The notes under the pieces are model-generated. The model worked only from the letters and a program-made list of their open reading frames with translations. It was not told the origin of the DNA and made no database searches. Below are positions 7,834-17,019 of a DNA stretch of 64,000 nucleotides, piece after piece. The stretch comes from Tuwongella immobilis. Its GTDB lineage: Bacteria; Planctomycetota; Planctomycetia; Gemmatales; Gemmataceae. Location: positions 4,316,920 through 4,380,919 of the forward strand of contig NZ_LR593887.1 in NCBI RefSeq assembly GCF_901538355.1, read 5' to 3'. How positions within the stretch are numbered: position 1 is the first letter of the stretch; each line of letters starts with the position of its first letter. Both the position numbers and the translations under genes were made by a program.

Positions 7834-8595
7834 ATGCGTGAGGATGCGCTGTTGGATGAGTTGCTGGGGGTGGTGCATGATCCTCGGCAGGTGGCTCGAT
7901 CGCGGAACCGGGGGATTGCGTTGGAGCCGCCGGCGGCCCAGGTGCAGCCGATTTCCAGTCGGCGGTATTTCAACCAGTTGCGTTTGGAGAATGCGGCCAA
8001 GGCGATTCAGCGCTTGCCGGTGCCTGGCGAGATGCACCACCACATTATTACGGGGAATTTCGATTCGTATCTGCTGATCCCGGCGATTCTCGAGCGCGTT
8101 GCCCGCCCGGTGCAGGAGTTGCGGTTGGCCACGCTCGGCTTCAATCGTCGCAATGCCGATGCACTCATCGCCGATCTGCACTCCGAGCGAATTCAGCGGG
8201 CTACGTTGATCGTCTCGGAATACTACCAGGCTTCCGAAGATGCGGAAGTTTGCACGCAGTTGCAAACCGAGTTGGTGCGATATGGAGAACCACGCGGATG
8301 GTTTTTGGCGACGCGTTGCCATGCCAAGATCATCCTCATGCGCTTTGCCGATGGACCGGCATTCGTTGTCGAGTCCTCGGCGAACTTGCGAACGTGCCGA
8401 AGTATCGAGCAATTCACGATTTGCGACGATGGCGAACTGTATTCCTTTCACGCTTCTTGGATGGACCAGCTTTATGGCGACCAGCGAGCATCCGCAGTTG
8501 AATCGGCTGATCCTCTTGATGGTGTCTGGCCTGACCGGGCCGGAACTGACGGCAGCGGCCAGCCGATTGGAGATCCCGGAATCGGAGATCGGTGA
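7834..8595 (+). CDS. Phospholipase-D-like phage protein
   Basis: 253 residues. The block AKIILMRFADGPAFVVESSANLRTCRSIEQFTICDDGELYSFHASWMDQLYG matches the PLD-like proteins often found just before phage terminases (H-x-K-...-ESSANLR.. NIEQ). There is one HxK-like half-site (CHAKI, about residue 167-171), so it may dimerise to form an active site or bind DNA. The last about 40 residues overlap the next gene for 122 bases in another frame. Confidence 0.6.
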   Translation: MREDALLDELLGVVHDPRQVARSRNRGIALEPPAAQVQPISSRRYFNQLRLENAAKAIQRLPVPGEMHHHIITGNFDSYLLIPAILERVARPVQELRLATLGFNRRNADALIADLHSERIQRATLIVSEYYQASEDAEVCTQLQTELVRYGEPRGWFLATRCHAKIILMRFADGPAFVVESSANLRTCRSIEQFTICDDGELYSFHASWMDQLYGDQRASAVESADPLDGVWPDRAGTDGSGQPIGDPGIGDR

Positions 8596-8980
8596 GCTGA
8601 TCGACGAGGCGAGACAACGAATCCGCTTGGCTGCGTCATTCGATCACCACCACGAACTGGGGGTGGCATATACTCGGCTCAATGATTTGTACATTCGAGC
8701 GATCAAGGTGGCAGACTTGAAAACCGCACTCACCGCCCAACGGGATCTGAATCGGCTGTTGGAGTCGCACACCCCGAGCAGCTCAGCAATCGATCCGTTG
8801 GCTGTGGAAGTGGATGCCCGCGAGGAGGTGGAAGCGATCCGATTGCATCTGTTGCCATTGCAGTTGGCATCCCCATCGGCCCCGCTGCGTGAGCATGCCC
8901 GGATTGCGGCGGAGCGGATTCGCCAGCAGTCCGATGCGAGTTGCCAAGTTCCCGCCTCGGCATCGACATTGTCAGAATGA
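8474..8980 (+). CDS. Putative helix-turn-helix terminase-associated protein
   Basis: 168 residues from ATG 8474. N-terminal helices (LNRLILLMVSGLTGPELTAAASRLEIPESEIGELIDEARQRI) resemble a homeodomain-like HTH. The middle (YTRLNDLYIRAIKVADLKTALTAQRDLNRLLE) is found in small proteins next to phage TerS. Its stop overlaps the TerS start by ATGA. It may be a second DNA-recognition subunit for packaging. Confidence 0.5.
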   Translation: MATSEHPQLNRLILLMVSGLTGPELTAAASRLEIPESEIGELIDEARQRIRLAASFDHHHELGVAYTRLNDLYIRAIKVADLKTALTAQRDLNRLLESHTPSSSAIDPLAVEVDAREEVEAIRLHLLPLQLASPSAPLREHARIAAERIRQQSDASCQVPASASTLSE

Positions 8981-9504
8981 GCACGCCACGCAAGAAGCGA
9001 AACGCTGGTGGCCGACCACCCGCACTGACGCCGGAGATTTTGAATCGCACGGTTCAATATCTGCCGGCGGTGCTGTATTTGGAGACGCTGGCGGGGCTGC
9101 TCGAAGTGGATCGCACGACGATGTTTCGCTGGATGCGCCGCGGACGGAAGGAAGCGAGTCGATTGAGCCTGAATTCCAAGGCAAAACCGAAGGAAAGCGA
9201 GCGTCTGTACTTGGAGTTTTACCACGCCATAAAAAAGGGGCTGGCGATTGGTGAACTGAATGCCTTGTTGGCGATCCGACATGCGGCGAATCGAGGATCA
9301 TGGCAAGCGGCCGCTTGGCTCTTGGAACGACGTTATCCGGAACGCTGGGGGCGAGTCGATCGGCAGCCGCCGGAATCGGGGGGCGATGGAGCGACGCGGT
9401 ATGTGATCGTGGAACAAGAACGAGCGAGCCCAACGCATGAAGCCAAATCGTTACCAGCGGAACCGAACCGAGAGCCCACCGCCGAAGGCCCGCCACCGGG
9501 TTAG
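8977..9504 (+). CDS. Terminase small subunit
   Basis: 175 residues from ATG 8977. The N-terminus is an HTH with an AT-hook-like GGRPPALTPEI start, then LAGLLEVDRTTMFRWMRRGRKE. The middle has the ERLYLEFYHAIKKGLAIGELNALLAIRHAAN... WLLERRYPERWG pattern typical of TerS proteins that recognise the pac/cos site. It overlaps TerL by up to 68 bases. Confidence 0.8.
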   Translation: MSTPRKKRNAGGRPPALTPEILNRTVQYLPAVLYLETLAGLLEVDRTTMFRWMRRGRKEASRLSLNSKAKPKESERLYLEFYHAIKKGLAIGELNALLAIRHAANRGSWQAAAWLLERRYPERWGRVDRQPPESGGDGATRYVIVEQERASPTHEAKSLPAEPNREPTAEGPPPG

Positions 9505-10678
9505 TGTGTCGCTGTACCCAGTGCAGCTTGCATTTCGCCGATCGACTGCGCTCTATCGCGGATTCTGCGGCGGCATCGGCAGCGGCAAGTCGTGGGTGGG
9601 TGCGTATGATCTGCTCGCCCGCACGCGGCCGGGCCGGTTGTACTTGGTGGTTGCGCCGAGTTATCGCACCCTCCGCGATGCCACATTCCGGACATTTCGC
9701 AGCATCGCCGAACACACCGGATTTTGGGGGCGATGGCACAAATCCGATTTCGCGGTGACATTGGGCAACACCGCCGAAGTGCTGTTCCGCTCAGCGGACA
9801 ATCCCGAATCGCTGCGCGGGCCCAATGCCAGTGGTGTCTGGCTGGATGAGGCATCGCTCACCGAGCGCGAGGCGTTCACCATCAGCATCGGCCGCTTGCG
9901 CGAAGCAGGCGAACAGGGTTGGTTGTCGGCGACATTCACGCCGAAGGGCCGGCAGCATTGGACCTATGAGCAATTTGCCACCAACCGGCCCAATGTCGCA
10001 CTGTTTCAGGCGAAGTCAGCCGATAACCCATTCCTGCCGACGAACTTCGCCGAGACGACTCGCCAGCAGTATACGAGCCATTTCGCGGCCCAGGAACTCG
10101 ATGCCAATTTCCTTGATCCGGCCGGCGCGATGATGCGGGAGAATTGGTTCCCGGTTGTCGAGACGCTGCCCGAACGGCTCACCGAGGTGCGATACTGGGA
10201 CTTGGCCGCCACCAGCCCGGATGAGGCGGAAGACCCGGACTGGAGTGTTGGCATCCGCATGGGCCGCGCTGCCAACAAGGGGGCGTTTTACATTCGGCAC
10301 ATGGCCCGGTTGCGCGAATCGCCCGCCCAGGTTCAGGCAAAGATCATCGAGACGGCGAAACTCGATGGCAAGAATATCCCGATCGTGATCGAGCGCGAGC
10401 CGGGGAGCGCGGGGAAATCGCTCATCCAATTCTATGCCCGCGAGTTGGCCGGCTGGGTGGTCCGCGAGCATTGTCCCACCGGCGACAAGGTGACGCGGGC
10501 CCATCCGTTCGCGGCGATGGCCGAACAGGGGCTGGTGTACCTCCTGCGGGGGCATTGGAACCGCGATTGGCTGGATGAGATTTCGCTGTTTCCGATGGCC
10601 AAACACGATGACATCGTGGATGCCAGCACCGGAGCATTCCGCGAGTTGGTCGATCGACCGGCGTTCCGACTGATCTGA
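9437..10678 (+). CDS. terL: Terminase large subunit
   Basis: 413 residues. Walker A GGIGSGKS at residues 45-52, Walker B GVWLDEA at 133-139, and coupling segment SATFTPKG near 165. The RNase-H-like nuclease has YWDLAAT near residue 253 and KHDDIVDA near 389. All motor and nuclease motifs are intact. ATG 9437 overlaps TerS; GTG 9506 (VSLYPVQLAFRR) is an alternative start that removes most of the overlap. Confidence 0.95.
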   Translation: MKPNRYQRNRTESPPPKARHRVSVSLYPVQLAFRRSTALYRGFCGGIGSGKSWVGAYDLLARTRPGRLYLVVAPSYRTLRDATFRTFRSIAEHTGFWGRWHKSDFAVTLGNTAEVLFRSADNPESLRGPNASGVWLDEASLTEREAFTISIGRLREAGEQGWLSATFTPKGRQHWTYEQFATNRPNVALFQAKSADNPFLPTNFAETTRQQYTSHFAAQELDANFLDPAGAMMRENWFPVVETLPERLTEVRYWDLAATSPDEAEDPDWSVGIRMGRAANKGAFYIRHMARLRESPAQVQAKIIETAKLDGKNIPIVIEREPGSAGKSLIQFYARELAGWVVREHCPTGDKVTRAHPFAAMAEQGLVYLLRGHWNRDWLDEISLFPMAKHDDIVDASTGAFRELVDRPAFRLI

Positions 10679-10720
10679 TGCGGTTTGGCATGTTCCCCGC
10701 TCATCAGCGATCTTGCCCAC

Positions 10721-12289
10721 ATGGGGAAACGCAGCGCGATCATCCGAGTTTGGGACGCACTTCGCTTTGGCGCAAAAGCGGCGGCAGATGCGTTCCGTAG
10801 CGGGAAATCACCTGGCGAACGGCAGATGGCCGGCATGCTTGGCGGGTTTCGCTACGGCACCACGCTTGGCGGCTGGACCGGCAACCCGCTCGAACAGATT
10901 CGGCACTACAACCACTGGGTTTATCGGGCGATCGATTGCATTGGCCGCATGGTGGCCACGCATCCGCCATCGGTGGCCCGCATCTCCAATCGAGCCGATG
11001 CCCCCAAGGGAATGGGCACCAAGCGCATCAACGCAGCAAATAGCAAGCGGGTACCGATCCACGCTCGGAAAAAAGCACTCACGACGCTGATGCCGCATGA
11101 GGAGCTGGAATACCTCGACAGCAATCACCCACTGGTGCGGTTGCTGCGCGATCCCAACGAACCCGACACCGGCGGTGATCTCTGGCGGGAACTGATTATG
11201 TTCCTGGAACTCACCGGCCTGGGCTATCTGTGGCCCGTCGAAAACGGCGCGGGGCAGGTCTGCGAATTGTGGGTGATGCCATCGCACTGGGTGTTTCCGG
11301 TGAGTCTCGGCAAGGATCGGCTGATCGACTATTACGAGATCCGGCCATTCGACGCCGCTTCTGGTGGCCGGGCTGCTTCGCCGGCGATTTTCGATGCCGA
11401 TGATCTGATTGCGTTCCGCTACAAGTCGCCGCTCTCAAAGACCGGCGGCCATGCTCCGATGCAAGCGGGTGCGGAAATCATCGACGTATACGAATCGATC
11501 CAAGCGAGTCGATTTTTCGCCTGCAAACACGGGGCAAACGTCGGCAGCGTGATCCAAATTCCGACGGACATCAACCCGACCGATCAGGATATTCGCCGCA
11601 TCGAGGAACAGTGGTTTCAGCGATTTGCGGGTGAGACGGGCTTCGATCGGCCGATGATCTTGCCGCCCGGCGCGACCCTGAGCCGGCCGCCGGGCGATCA
11701 CGAATTGGCCTACATCCAGTCGGCCGATCAGATGCGGGACTATGTCCTTGGCATCTGGGGCATCACCAAATCCATCGCGGGATTCGTTGAGGATGTCAAC
11801 CGTGCCGCATTCATCGCGGCGATGTCCCAATTCTGTTCGCATGTGATTAACCCGCGAACGCACTACATCGGCGATGTCCTGAGCGAAAAGTTATGTCCGC
11901 GATTTGACAGCGATTTGCGCGCTTGGTGGGACGATTTGACCCCGAGCGATCCGGATACCGAGCGATCGGATACCGAAATGCTGCTCCGCAACGGCTGCAT
12001 GACGCCGAATGAGGCCCGTTCGCGCTACGGGCTGGAGCCTTACGAGCATGGTGGCGATGATCCGCTGGTTGCGATGGGACTGGCACCGCTGCCGCTGAAC
12101 ACTGGGGAAATCCCCGACGAAACACTCCTGCGCCAGCCTGACCCGCACGCCACATCGGAGACCGACGTAGCCACGGACGCCGACTCCGATGGAGATGGGC
12201 TGGCGCAGGATGCCGACCTCAACGCCGATGTTGCTGCCGCCCTTCGGCACTGGCGTTGTTCACCCAAGGGCCATGGAGCCGAGACATGA
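10721..12289 (+). CDS. Portal protein
   Basis: 522 residues from ATG 10721. HK97-type portal features: NHWVYRAIDCIGRMVA, HPLVRLLRDPNEPDTGGDLWRELIMFLELTGLGYLW, DDLIAFRYKSPLSKTGGHAPMQAGAEIIDVYESIQASRFFACKHGANVGSVIQIP, then the C-terminal NEARSRYGLEPYE. It forms the dodecameric DNA gate at the capsid vertex. The acidic C-terminus (TDADSDGDGLAQDADLNADV) is unusual in composition. Confidence 0.9.
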   Translation: MGKRSAIIRVWDALRFGAKAAADAFRSGKSPGERQMAGMLGGFRYGTTLGGWTGNPLEQIRHYNHWVYRAIDCIGRMVATHPPSVARISNRADAPKGMGTKRINAANSKRVPIHARKKALTTLMPHEELEYLDSNHPLVRLLRDPNEPDTGGDLWRELIMFLELTGLGYLWPVENGAGQVCELWVMPSHWVFPVSLGKDRLIDYYEIRPFDAASGGRAASPAIFDADDLIAFRYKSPLSKTGGHAPMQAGAEIIDVYESIQASRFFACKHGANVGSVIQIPTDINPTDQDIRRIEEQWFQRFAGETGFDRPMILPPGATLSRPPGDHELAYIQSADQMRDYVLGIWGITKSIAGFVEDVNRAAFIAAMSQFCSHVINPRTHYIGDVLSEKLCPRFDSDLRAWWDDLTPSDPDTERSDTEMLLRNGCMTPNEARSRYGLEPYEHGGDDPLVAMGLAPLPLNTGEIPDETLLRQPDPHATSETDVATDADSDGDGLAQDADLNADVAAALRHWRCSPKGHGAET

Positions 12290-12573
12290 GCAATCCCCAA
12301 ATCACTTCCAGTCGCACCGGTGAACAACCAAGTCGCGAGCTGATGGATTCGCTGATCAAACAGATGGAATTGGAAATTGACCGTGCGTTTCGTGGTGGGA
12401 AAAAGGTCGATTTTCACGTGGTACGGCCGGCGAAACCGGCGACGAACCAAGGCGGCTTTGCGGTGAGTCTGCCTGGTTCCGAAACGACTCTGTTCATTTT
12501 CCAGATCGGTGACGCCAAGATTGATCTGGGTGAAATGATCCGGAATATCGCAGCGGGGGCGGTCGCGCAATAA
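12286..12573 (+). CDS. Hypothetical protein between portal and head morphogenesis genes
   Basis: 95 residues, start codon overlapping the portal stop (ATGA). Contains LMDSLIKQMELEIDRAFRGGKKVDFHVVRPA and a beta-rich end. No recognised family. The head-gene position suggests a small structural or assembly protein. Confidence 0.5.
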   Translation: MSNPQITSSRTGEQPSRELMDSLIKQMELEIDRAFRGGKKVDFHVVRPAKPATNQGGFAVSLPGSETTLFIFQIGDAKIDLGEMIRNIAAGAVAQ

Positions 12574-12576
12574 GCC

Positions 12577-13353
12577 ATGCCCATTGATCCCCGCCACGGC
12601 CGACGCATTCCCAGCGGCGCGGGGATCTCCCGACTGCTCCGGGCCGTATTCGCACGCCAATTGCGCGAAGTGCGTGCGGCCATTGCTGCCGGCAACCCCA
12701 CGCCCAATCTCGCACGGTGGAATTCCGTCCTGGTCGATCACATCCAGCCGATGCTGACTCTGCATTGGCACCAGGGTGGCCACGATGCGATTCGCCGCAT
12801 CCGGCAGGCCGTTCGCATCCGCGAGCGGTCTGTTTCCGGAATGCGGCTCAAGTCCGATCCATCGCTGTTGGCCAGTCTCCCACTCGATTTTGACGTATTC
12901 CGGCCACAGGTGTTGCTTGCCATCCAGCAAGCGGCCCTGCAATTCGCAGCCAGCACCAACGCCACCTCCACCCGGCAAATCGATACGGCACGCCAAAAAC
13001 TCCGCGAGGAGTTGGCGGCCGGACTGGAACAAGGCGAGGCGATTGCCCGCTTGTCGCAGCGCGTGCAGAGCATTTTCGTCGATCCGGTGCGAGCCACCTC
13101 CATTGCCATGACCGAGGCGAGCCGGGCCATGCACGCAGGCCAAATCATGGCCGCCAAAGAAACCGGCATCGTCAGCGGCAAGCGATGGCTGGCATCGTCG
13201 GATTCCTGCCCGCGCTGCCAAGCCCTCGACAACCAGGTGGTGGGATTGGATGAGCCGTTCCATGTCGATTCACGCGGTGGCCCGTATGCGGTCATCGATC
13301 ACGCGCCGCTGCATCCGCACTGCATGTGCACCGTCATCGAAGTCTTGTCATAA
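12577..13353 (+). CDS. Head morphogenesis protein (SPP1 gp7 / Mu F-like)
   Basis: 258 residues. The C-terminal module (VRATSIAMTEASRAMHAGQIMAAKETGIVSGKRWLASSDSCPRCQALDNQVV... LHPHCMCTVIEV) is the conserved minor-head domain, with the CPRC and HPHCxC cysteines and histidines. These proteins sit inside the procapsid with the portal and may be ejected with DNA. Confidence 0.88.
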   Translation: MPIDPRHGRRIPSGAGISRLLRAVFARQLREVRAAIAAGNPTPNLARWNSVLVDHIQPMLTLHWHQGGHDAIRRIRQAVRIRERSVSGMRLKSDPSLLASLPLDFDVFRPQVLLAIQQAALQFAASTNATSTRQIDTARQKLREELAAGLEQGEAIARLSQRVQSIFVDPVRATSIAMTEASRAMHAGQIMAAKETGIVSGKRWLASSDSCPRCQALDNQVVGLDEPFHVDSRGGPYAVIDHAPLHPHCMCTVIEVLS

Positions 13354-13365
13354 AGGGGAACCATC

Positions 13366-14580
13366 ATGCCCGACATGCCCGAATCGCCAAAATTGCTGCT
13401 GCCCCCGCAATCGCTGATCTCCGGAGTGGTCAAGGATGCGGTGGTGAGTCTCGACATCGGCAAGATGTCCGCCCAAGCGGTCATCTCCAGCCGGGCCGTC
13501 GATCGGGAATTCGAGATCGTCGAGCCGGAAGCCTTCAGCTTGATCAATTATCGAAAAAATCCGGTGGTGTTTTTCAACCACCAGCAACTCCCGTTTCCGG
13601 TCGGCACCAGCGAATCGCCCGAGAAATCGCTCTCGGTGATGGTGGAGGCCGATCGCGTGTTGGCCACCTGCTATTTCTCGCAGGTGCTCCCCGAGGCGGA
13701 ACTCATCTATCGACTGGTCGAGGAAAAGACGATTCGGGCCACCTCGATCGGCTTTATGTCGCTGGAATCGGTGCGTCTCTCGGATGAAGAGTCGCAGAAA
13801 CTCGGGGCGAAATGGCCCATCTATGTCCACAAAAAGATTGATCTCACCGAATGGTCATGGGTGGGCGTTGGCTGCAATCAGGAGGCGATTTCCCGACATC
13901 TCGCCAATGGCCGAATCGGATCGAAGCAACTCACTCCCGCGCTGATTAAGACGCTGGAACCGTATCGCCTGGAGTCGCCGGCAATGGTGGTGGTCCCTGC
14001 CGATGTTGGCAAGTTCCCCAGGCGGAAATCACAATCCATTCAATCGCAATCCGTCTCCAATCCACCGCAACCCGCGAGCGACATCGCCATGCCCCAAAAA
14101 CCCAAGACTCCAACGACGACCAAAAGCGCGGATGCGGTGCCGCCCGGCGCAACCGCGATGCAAACGCTTTATGCGCTGACCCGGTCTTGTCTCGCCAAGG
14201 TGGATGAACTCATGCCGCTGAATGAACGGCAAGAGATCATCGAGGAGTTGCGATCGTTCCGAAAGCTGAACCGCGAGTACGCCAACGGGCTGATTGAGCG
14301 ATCGGCGAACCTGTACCCGGACATCGAATTCGAGATGGAACTCATCCCGGATGATGATGACAAGGACGACGATAGCGACTCCGACGATGACGATGCGGAC
14401 AAATCGGACGACGCCGACGATGGCGACAAGAGCGGCGATTCGGATGACGATGCCGACGACAAGAGCGATGACTCGGACGACGATGCGAAGTCCGACGATT
14501 CCGACGATGACGAAAAGGCAATCCAATTGCTTGATGCCATCACTGCCAAAATTCTCGGCTCGGCGGCAAAGCTGAGCTAA
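13366..14580 (+). CDS. Prohead protease with acidic scaffold-like tail
   Basis: 404 residues. The N-terminal 180 residues fit the HK97 prohead protease family: SSRAVDREFEIVEPEAFSLINYRKNPVVFFNHQQLP.PVG, then IRATSIGFMSLES and EWSWVGVGCNQEA. Residues 230-310 are a helical scaffold-like linker. Residues 335-385 are a long D/S/K tract (DDDDKDDDSDSDDDD type). Protease and scaffold functions are probably fused, so a separate scaffold gene is not needed. Confidence 0.8.
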   Translation: MPDMPESPKLLLPPQSLISGVVKDAVVSLDIGKMSAQAVISSRAVDREFEIVEPEAFSLINYRKNPVVFFNHQQLPFPVGTSESPEKSLSVMVEADRVLATCYFSQVLPEAELIYRLVEEKTIRATSIGFMSLESVRLSDEESQKLGAKWPIYVHKKIDLTEWSWVGVGCNQEAISRHLANGRIGSKQLTPALIKTLEPYRLESPAMVVVPADVGKFPRRKSQSIQSQSVSNPPQPASDIAMPQKPKTPTTTKSADAVPPGATAMQTLYALTRSCLAKVDELMPLNERQEIIEELRSFRKLNREYANGLIERSANLYPDIEFEMELIPDDDDKDDDSDSDDDDADKSDDADDGDKSGDSDDDADDKSDDSDDDAKSDDSDDDEKAIQLLDAITAKILGSAAKLS

Positions 14581-14613
14581 CCAGCGGTTTTTCCCTCAAA
14601 GACTGGAGACGAC

Positions 14614-16023
14614 ATGCCAAAGCCGAAGAAGAAATCCAGCGGGAAAAAGCCGCTGCTCGACGCGCTCAACCGGCTCAACGATGCGGTGACCCAAGCCACC
14701 GCCAACACCGCCGCAGGTGAACCGGCCCCGACTGCACCGGCAAATCCTGCCGCCGCGAAATCGACGCCGCAATACGCTCCGGGGCAGAATCCCGGCCAAT
14801 TGTTCGGCATCGTCAAGGGTGCGCTGCCGAAGGATTCTGCCCCGTATTCCTACGCGAACATCTATCGTGCGATCGCCGAAAAGGACTGGTCGCACGCCAA
14901 GGGTGAGCGACTGGTGCATGAGGACCTGGTTGCGGCGGGCTTCGCGCTGCCGCAAAACGGCGGCATCCTGGTTCCGCTCGATCCGTATGCGATCGAGCAG
15001 ACGAGCCCCGGCCTGAAGGGGTTGGTTGCCAAGATGGCACTCGGAGCGGCTGCATACGAGGCCGCCGCCAAGAAGGGGGCGAAAGCCCTGTCTGCGTTCG
15101 GCGATGACACGACCGGCGGCGCGTTGGTCATGCCGCAGATGGCCAACAGCATCATCGAGCTGATGCGTCCGCAGGTGGTGGTGGAGCGAGCGGGTGCCCA
15201 GACGATCACGCTGCCGCCCAGCGGCCAACTGGTCATGGCCCGCCAAACCACCGATCCGTCATTCACTTGGATCGGCGGCGAGAACAAGACCATCGCGGAT
15301 TCCGAGCCGAACCTCGGCAATCTGATCCTGTCCGCCAAGCGGGCCGCCGGCCTGGTGGTGATGAGCAACGACTCGCTGCGATACACCAACCCGAGCATCG
15401 AGGTGATTGTTCGCAACTCGCTCGCGGCACGGGGTGCAATCTTCGAGGACAAGGCGTTTCTCGAAGGGGCCGGTTCATCCTTCGAGCCGCGCGGCATCAT
15501 CAATCACACCGGAATCACGCCGCACACCGCCAACACGGTCGGCGCAAACGGGAACACGTTCTCGTTTGAGGATCCGGCGGTGATGATCTCGAAAGTGTTC
15601 GCGGCCAACGATCCCACTGGCCCGACTGCGTTCATTATGCGACCCGAATTGTTCGCCGCGCTGAGCAATCGCCGGGCCGACTCGGTGACCGCCGGCGATG
15701 GCAAGGGTGCATCGCTGTTCTGGTTGACGATGGGCGATCTCGCCAAGGGCTTGCCCGATCGGCTCCGCAACGTCCCGGTGCTGCAAAGCACGCAGATCAG
15801 CAATACCCGCGTGAAGGGGACAGGCACCACCCTGACGTATACCCTGCTCGGGAATTTCCGGCACGCGCTGATTGCTCGGTATGGGGTCATGGAAATGGCC
15901 ATGGACCAATCCGGCAATTACTTCGCCAATGATCAAACCGCGATCCGCTGCATCATGCGGGTCGATTTTGCCCTGACCCAAGAAAAACCGTTCGTATTTT
16001 GCGATCAACTGCTGATCGGATAA
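14614..16023 (+). CDS. Major capsid protein (HK97 fold)
   Basis: 469 residues, following the protease as expected. An A/P-rich N-terminal segment of about 150 residues precedes the phage capsid domain (GGALVMPQMANSIIELMRPQVVVERAGAQ, FTWIGGENKTI.DSEPNLG, LVVMSNDSLRYTNPSIEVIVRNSLA, EDKAFLEGAGSSFEPRGIIN). The N-terminal part would act as the delta scaffold domain cleaved by the protease. Confidence 0.93.
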   Translation: MPKPKKKSSGKKPLLDALNRLNDAVTQATANTAAGEPAPTAPANPAAAKSTPQYAPGQNPGQLFGIVKGALPKDSAPYSYANIYRAIAEKDWSHAKGERLVHEDLVAAGFALPQNGGILVPLDPYAIEQTSPGLKGLVAKMALGAAAYEAAAKKGAKALSAFGDDTTGGALVMPQMANSIIELMRPQVVVERAGAQTITLPPSGQLVMARQTTDPSFTWIGGENKTIADSEPNLGNLILSAKRAAGLVVMSNDSLRYTNPSIEVIVRNSLAARGAIFEDKAFLEGAGSSFEPRGIINHTGITPHTANTVGANGNTFSFEDPAVMISKVFAANDPTGPTAFIMRPELFAALSNRRADSVTAGDGKGASLFWLTMGDLAKGLPDRLRNVPVLQSTQISNTRVKGTGTTLTYTLLGNFRHALIARYGVMEMAMDQSGNYFANDQTAIRCIMRVDFALTQEKPFVFCDQLLIG

Positions 16024-16080
16024 GCCGCATCAACCGTTCCGGGGACTGCCCGAGAGTCCCTGGAACCCACGGGGGACCCC

Positions 16081-16482
16081 ATGAATTTCCAACAGGATCT
16101 GAAGAACGGTTCGCTGATCGGCATGGCCATGTCGCTGGTTGCCCGCACGACGAACGCGGCCGGATCGTCGGTCGATCTGCAAGGTGGTGAGTTGCAGCAT
16201 TCGGCGGTGTTGGTGGCCGGTGCGGTCACCGATGGTACGCACACCGTCAAACTGCAAGAGTCCACCGATGGGACCAACAACTGGGCCGACATCGAGGGAG
16301 CCAGCTTCAGCGGCTTCACCAGCGGTGCCGCTCAGCGAGTCGTGCAAACCATCAATTTCAAGCGTGGAACGCGATTCGTCCGTGCGACGGCCACGGTCGC
16401 AAGTGCCACCAGCGGCGGCGTCTACGGCGTTCTGCTGATCGCCCAGAAGAAAACCACCGGCGGCGATCCGCAACTGACGTAA
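16081..16482 (+). CDS. Probable capsid-associated or decoration protein
   Basis: 133 residues, small, glycine/serine/threonine-rich and all-beta in appearance (SVDLQGGELQHSAVLVAGAVTDGTHTVKLQESTDGTNNWADI). Position directly after the capsid gene fits a decoration protein, but I do not recognise the family. Confidence 0.5.
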   Translation: MNFQQDLKNGSLIGMAMSLVARTTNAAGSSVDLQGGELQHSAVLVAGAVTDGTHTVKLQESTDGTNNWADIEGASFSGFTSGAAQRVVQTINFKRGTRFVRATATVASATSGGVYGVLLIAQKKTTGGDPQLT

Positions 16483-16595
16483 GCCGCAACCGAAATGGGG
16501 GAACGACAGCTCCCAGAAGCCGACTCCGAACAAGTAGGCAAGCCAGCGCGGGAGCGTCTGGCACGGTCGTGACAGCCGGAGAGACGGCGACATCT

Positions 16596-16676
16596 GCCCC
16601 TGTGGCGAAAAGCAAACGCGACCATCCCAAAAATGGTTGTCCATAGGACATGTCGGTTCGAGACCGGCCAGGGGCA
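16596..16676 (+). tRNA. tRNA-Leu(CAA)-like element with aberrant loops
   Basis: Acceptor GCCCCTG pairs perfectly with CAGGGGC (7 bp) and is followed by discriminator A. The anticodon arm ACCAT/ATGGT (5 bp) encloses a 7-base loop with CAA at the anticodon position. A 5-bp variable arm TGTCC/GGACA gives the class II shape expected for Leu. The T arm GTCGG/CCGGC has loop TTCGAGA. Oddities: position 33 is C rather than U, and the D arm is only 3 bp (GCG/CGC) with a loop lacking GG. It is either a degenerate or divergent phage tRNA. It ends just before the 72-residue gene at 16702. Confidence 0.5.
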
Positions 16677-16701
16677 CAAAATTCACGAAAAGGAACACGG
16701 A

Positions 16702-16920
16702 ATGAGCGAAGTGCACGAACCGAAACCCCTCGAAGTTTTGCCGAATAAGGGCAACCTCAAGGTTGGCACGTATCCCGGATTACTCTCGGGAAGCACCATC
16801 AAATCCATGTATGAGGGATTTGAGTACATCCTGCAATTGGAGAAAATCGCCGTCAAAGGCATCAATATCCTCTGCCGGATTGAAGTCACCCAAGAAGAAA
16901 TCGCAGTCTATTTGTCGTAA
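16702..16920 (+). CDS. Small hypothetical phage protein among tRNA-like elements
   Basis: 72 residues from ATG 16702 (MSEVHEPKPLEVLPNKGNLKVGTYPG). No recognised motif; the C-terminal half (YILQLEKIAVKGINILCRIEVTQEEIAVYLS) alternates in a beta pattern. It lies between tRNA-like elements and separates head from connector genes. Confidence 0.45.
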   Translation: MSEVHEPKPLEVLPNKGNLKVGTYPGLLSGSTIKSMYEGFEYILQLEKIAVKGINILCRIEVTQEEIAVYLS

Positions 16921-16924
16921 CTCG

Positions 16925-17013
16925 CCACACGCGGACGGGCAGGCACCGGTGCAAGTCGCAAACAATGCCAACGGCGCGACCCAAGTGCATCCCGTTCGAT
17001 TAGGGGCGTGTGA
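16925..17013 (+). tRNA. Possible degenerate tRNA-like element
   Basis: CACACG and CGTGTG can form a 6-bp acceptor-like stem, with one extra mismatch at the end. A T-arm-like TCCCG-TTCGATT-AGGGG has one G/A mismatch. GTCGC/GCGAC forms a 5-bp stem around a 16-base loop, too large for an anticodon loop. The parts are in tRNA order but the cloverleaf is incomplete. It could be a decayed tRNA or a coincidence. Confidence 0.25.
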
Positions 17014-17019
17014 CATGGC

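Noticed and set aside
12040-13263. 407-residue - strand open frame
   Set aside because: Antisense to the portal end and the head morphogenesis gene, both with recognisable motifs.
16500-16595. Another tRNA-like element before the Leu(CAA)-like one
   Set aside because: Some short pairings exist (ACGAC/GTCGT, CTGGC/GCCGG), but no T arm with TTC or ordered cloverleaf could be drawn.
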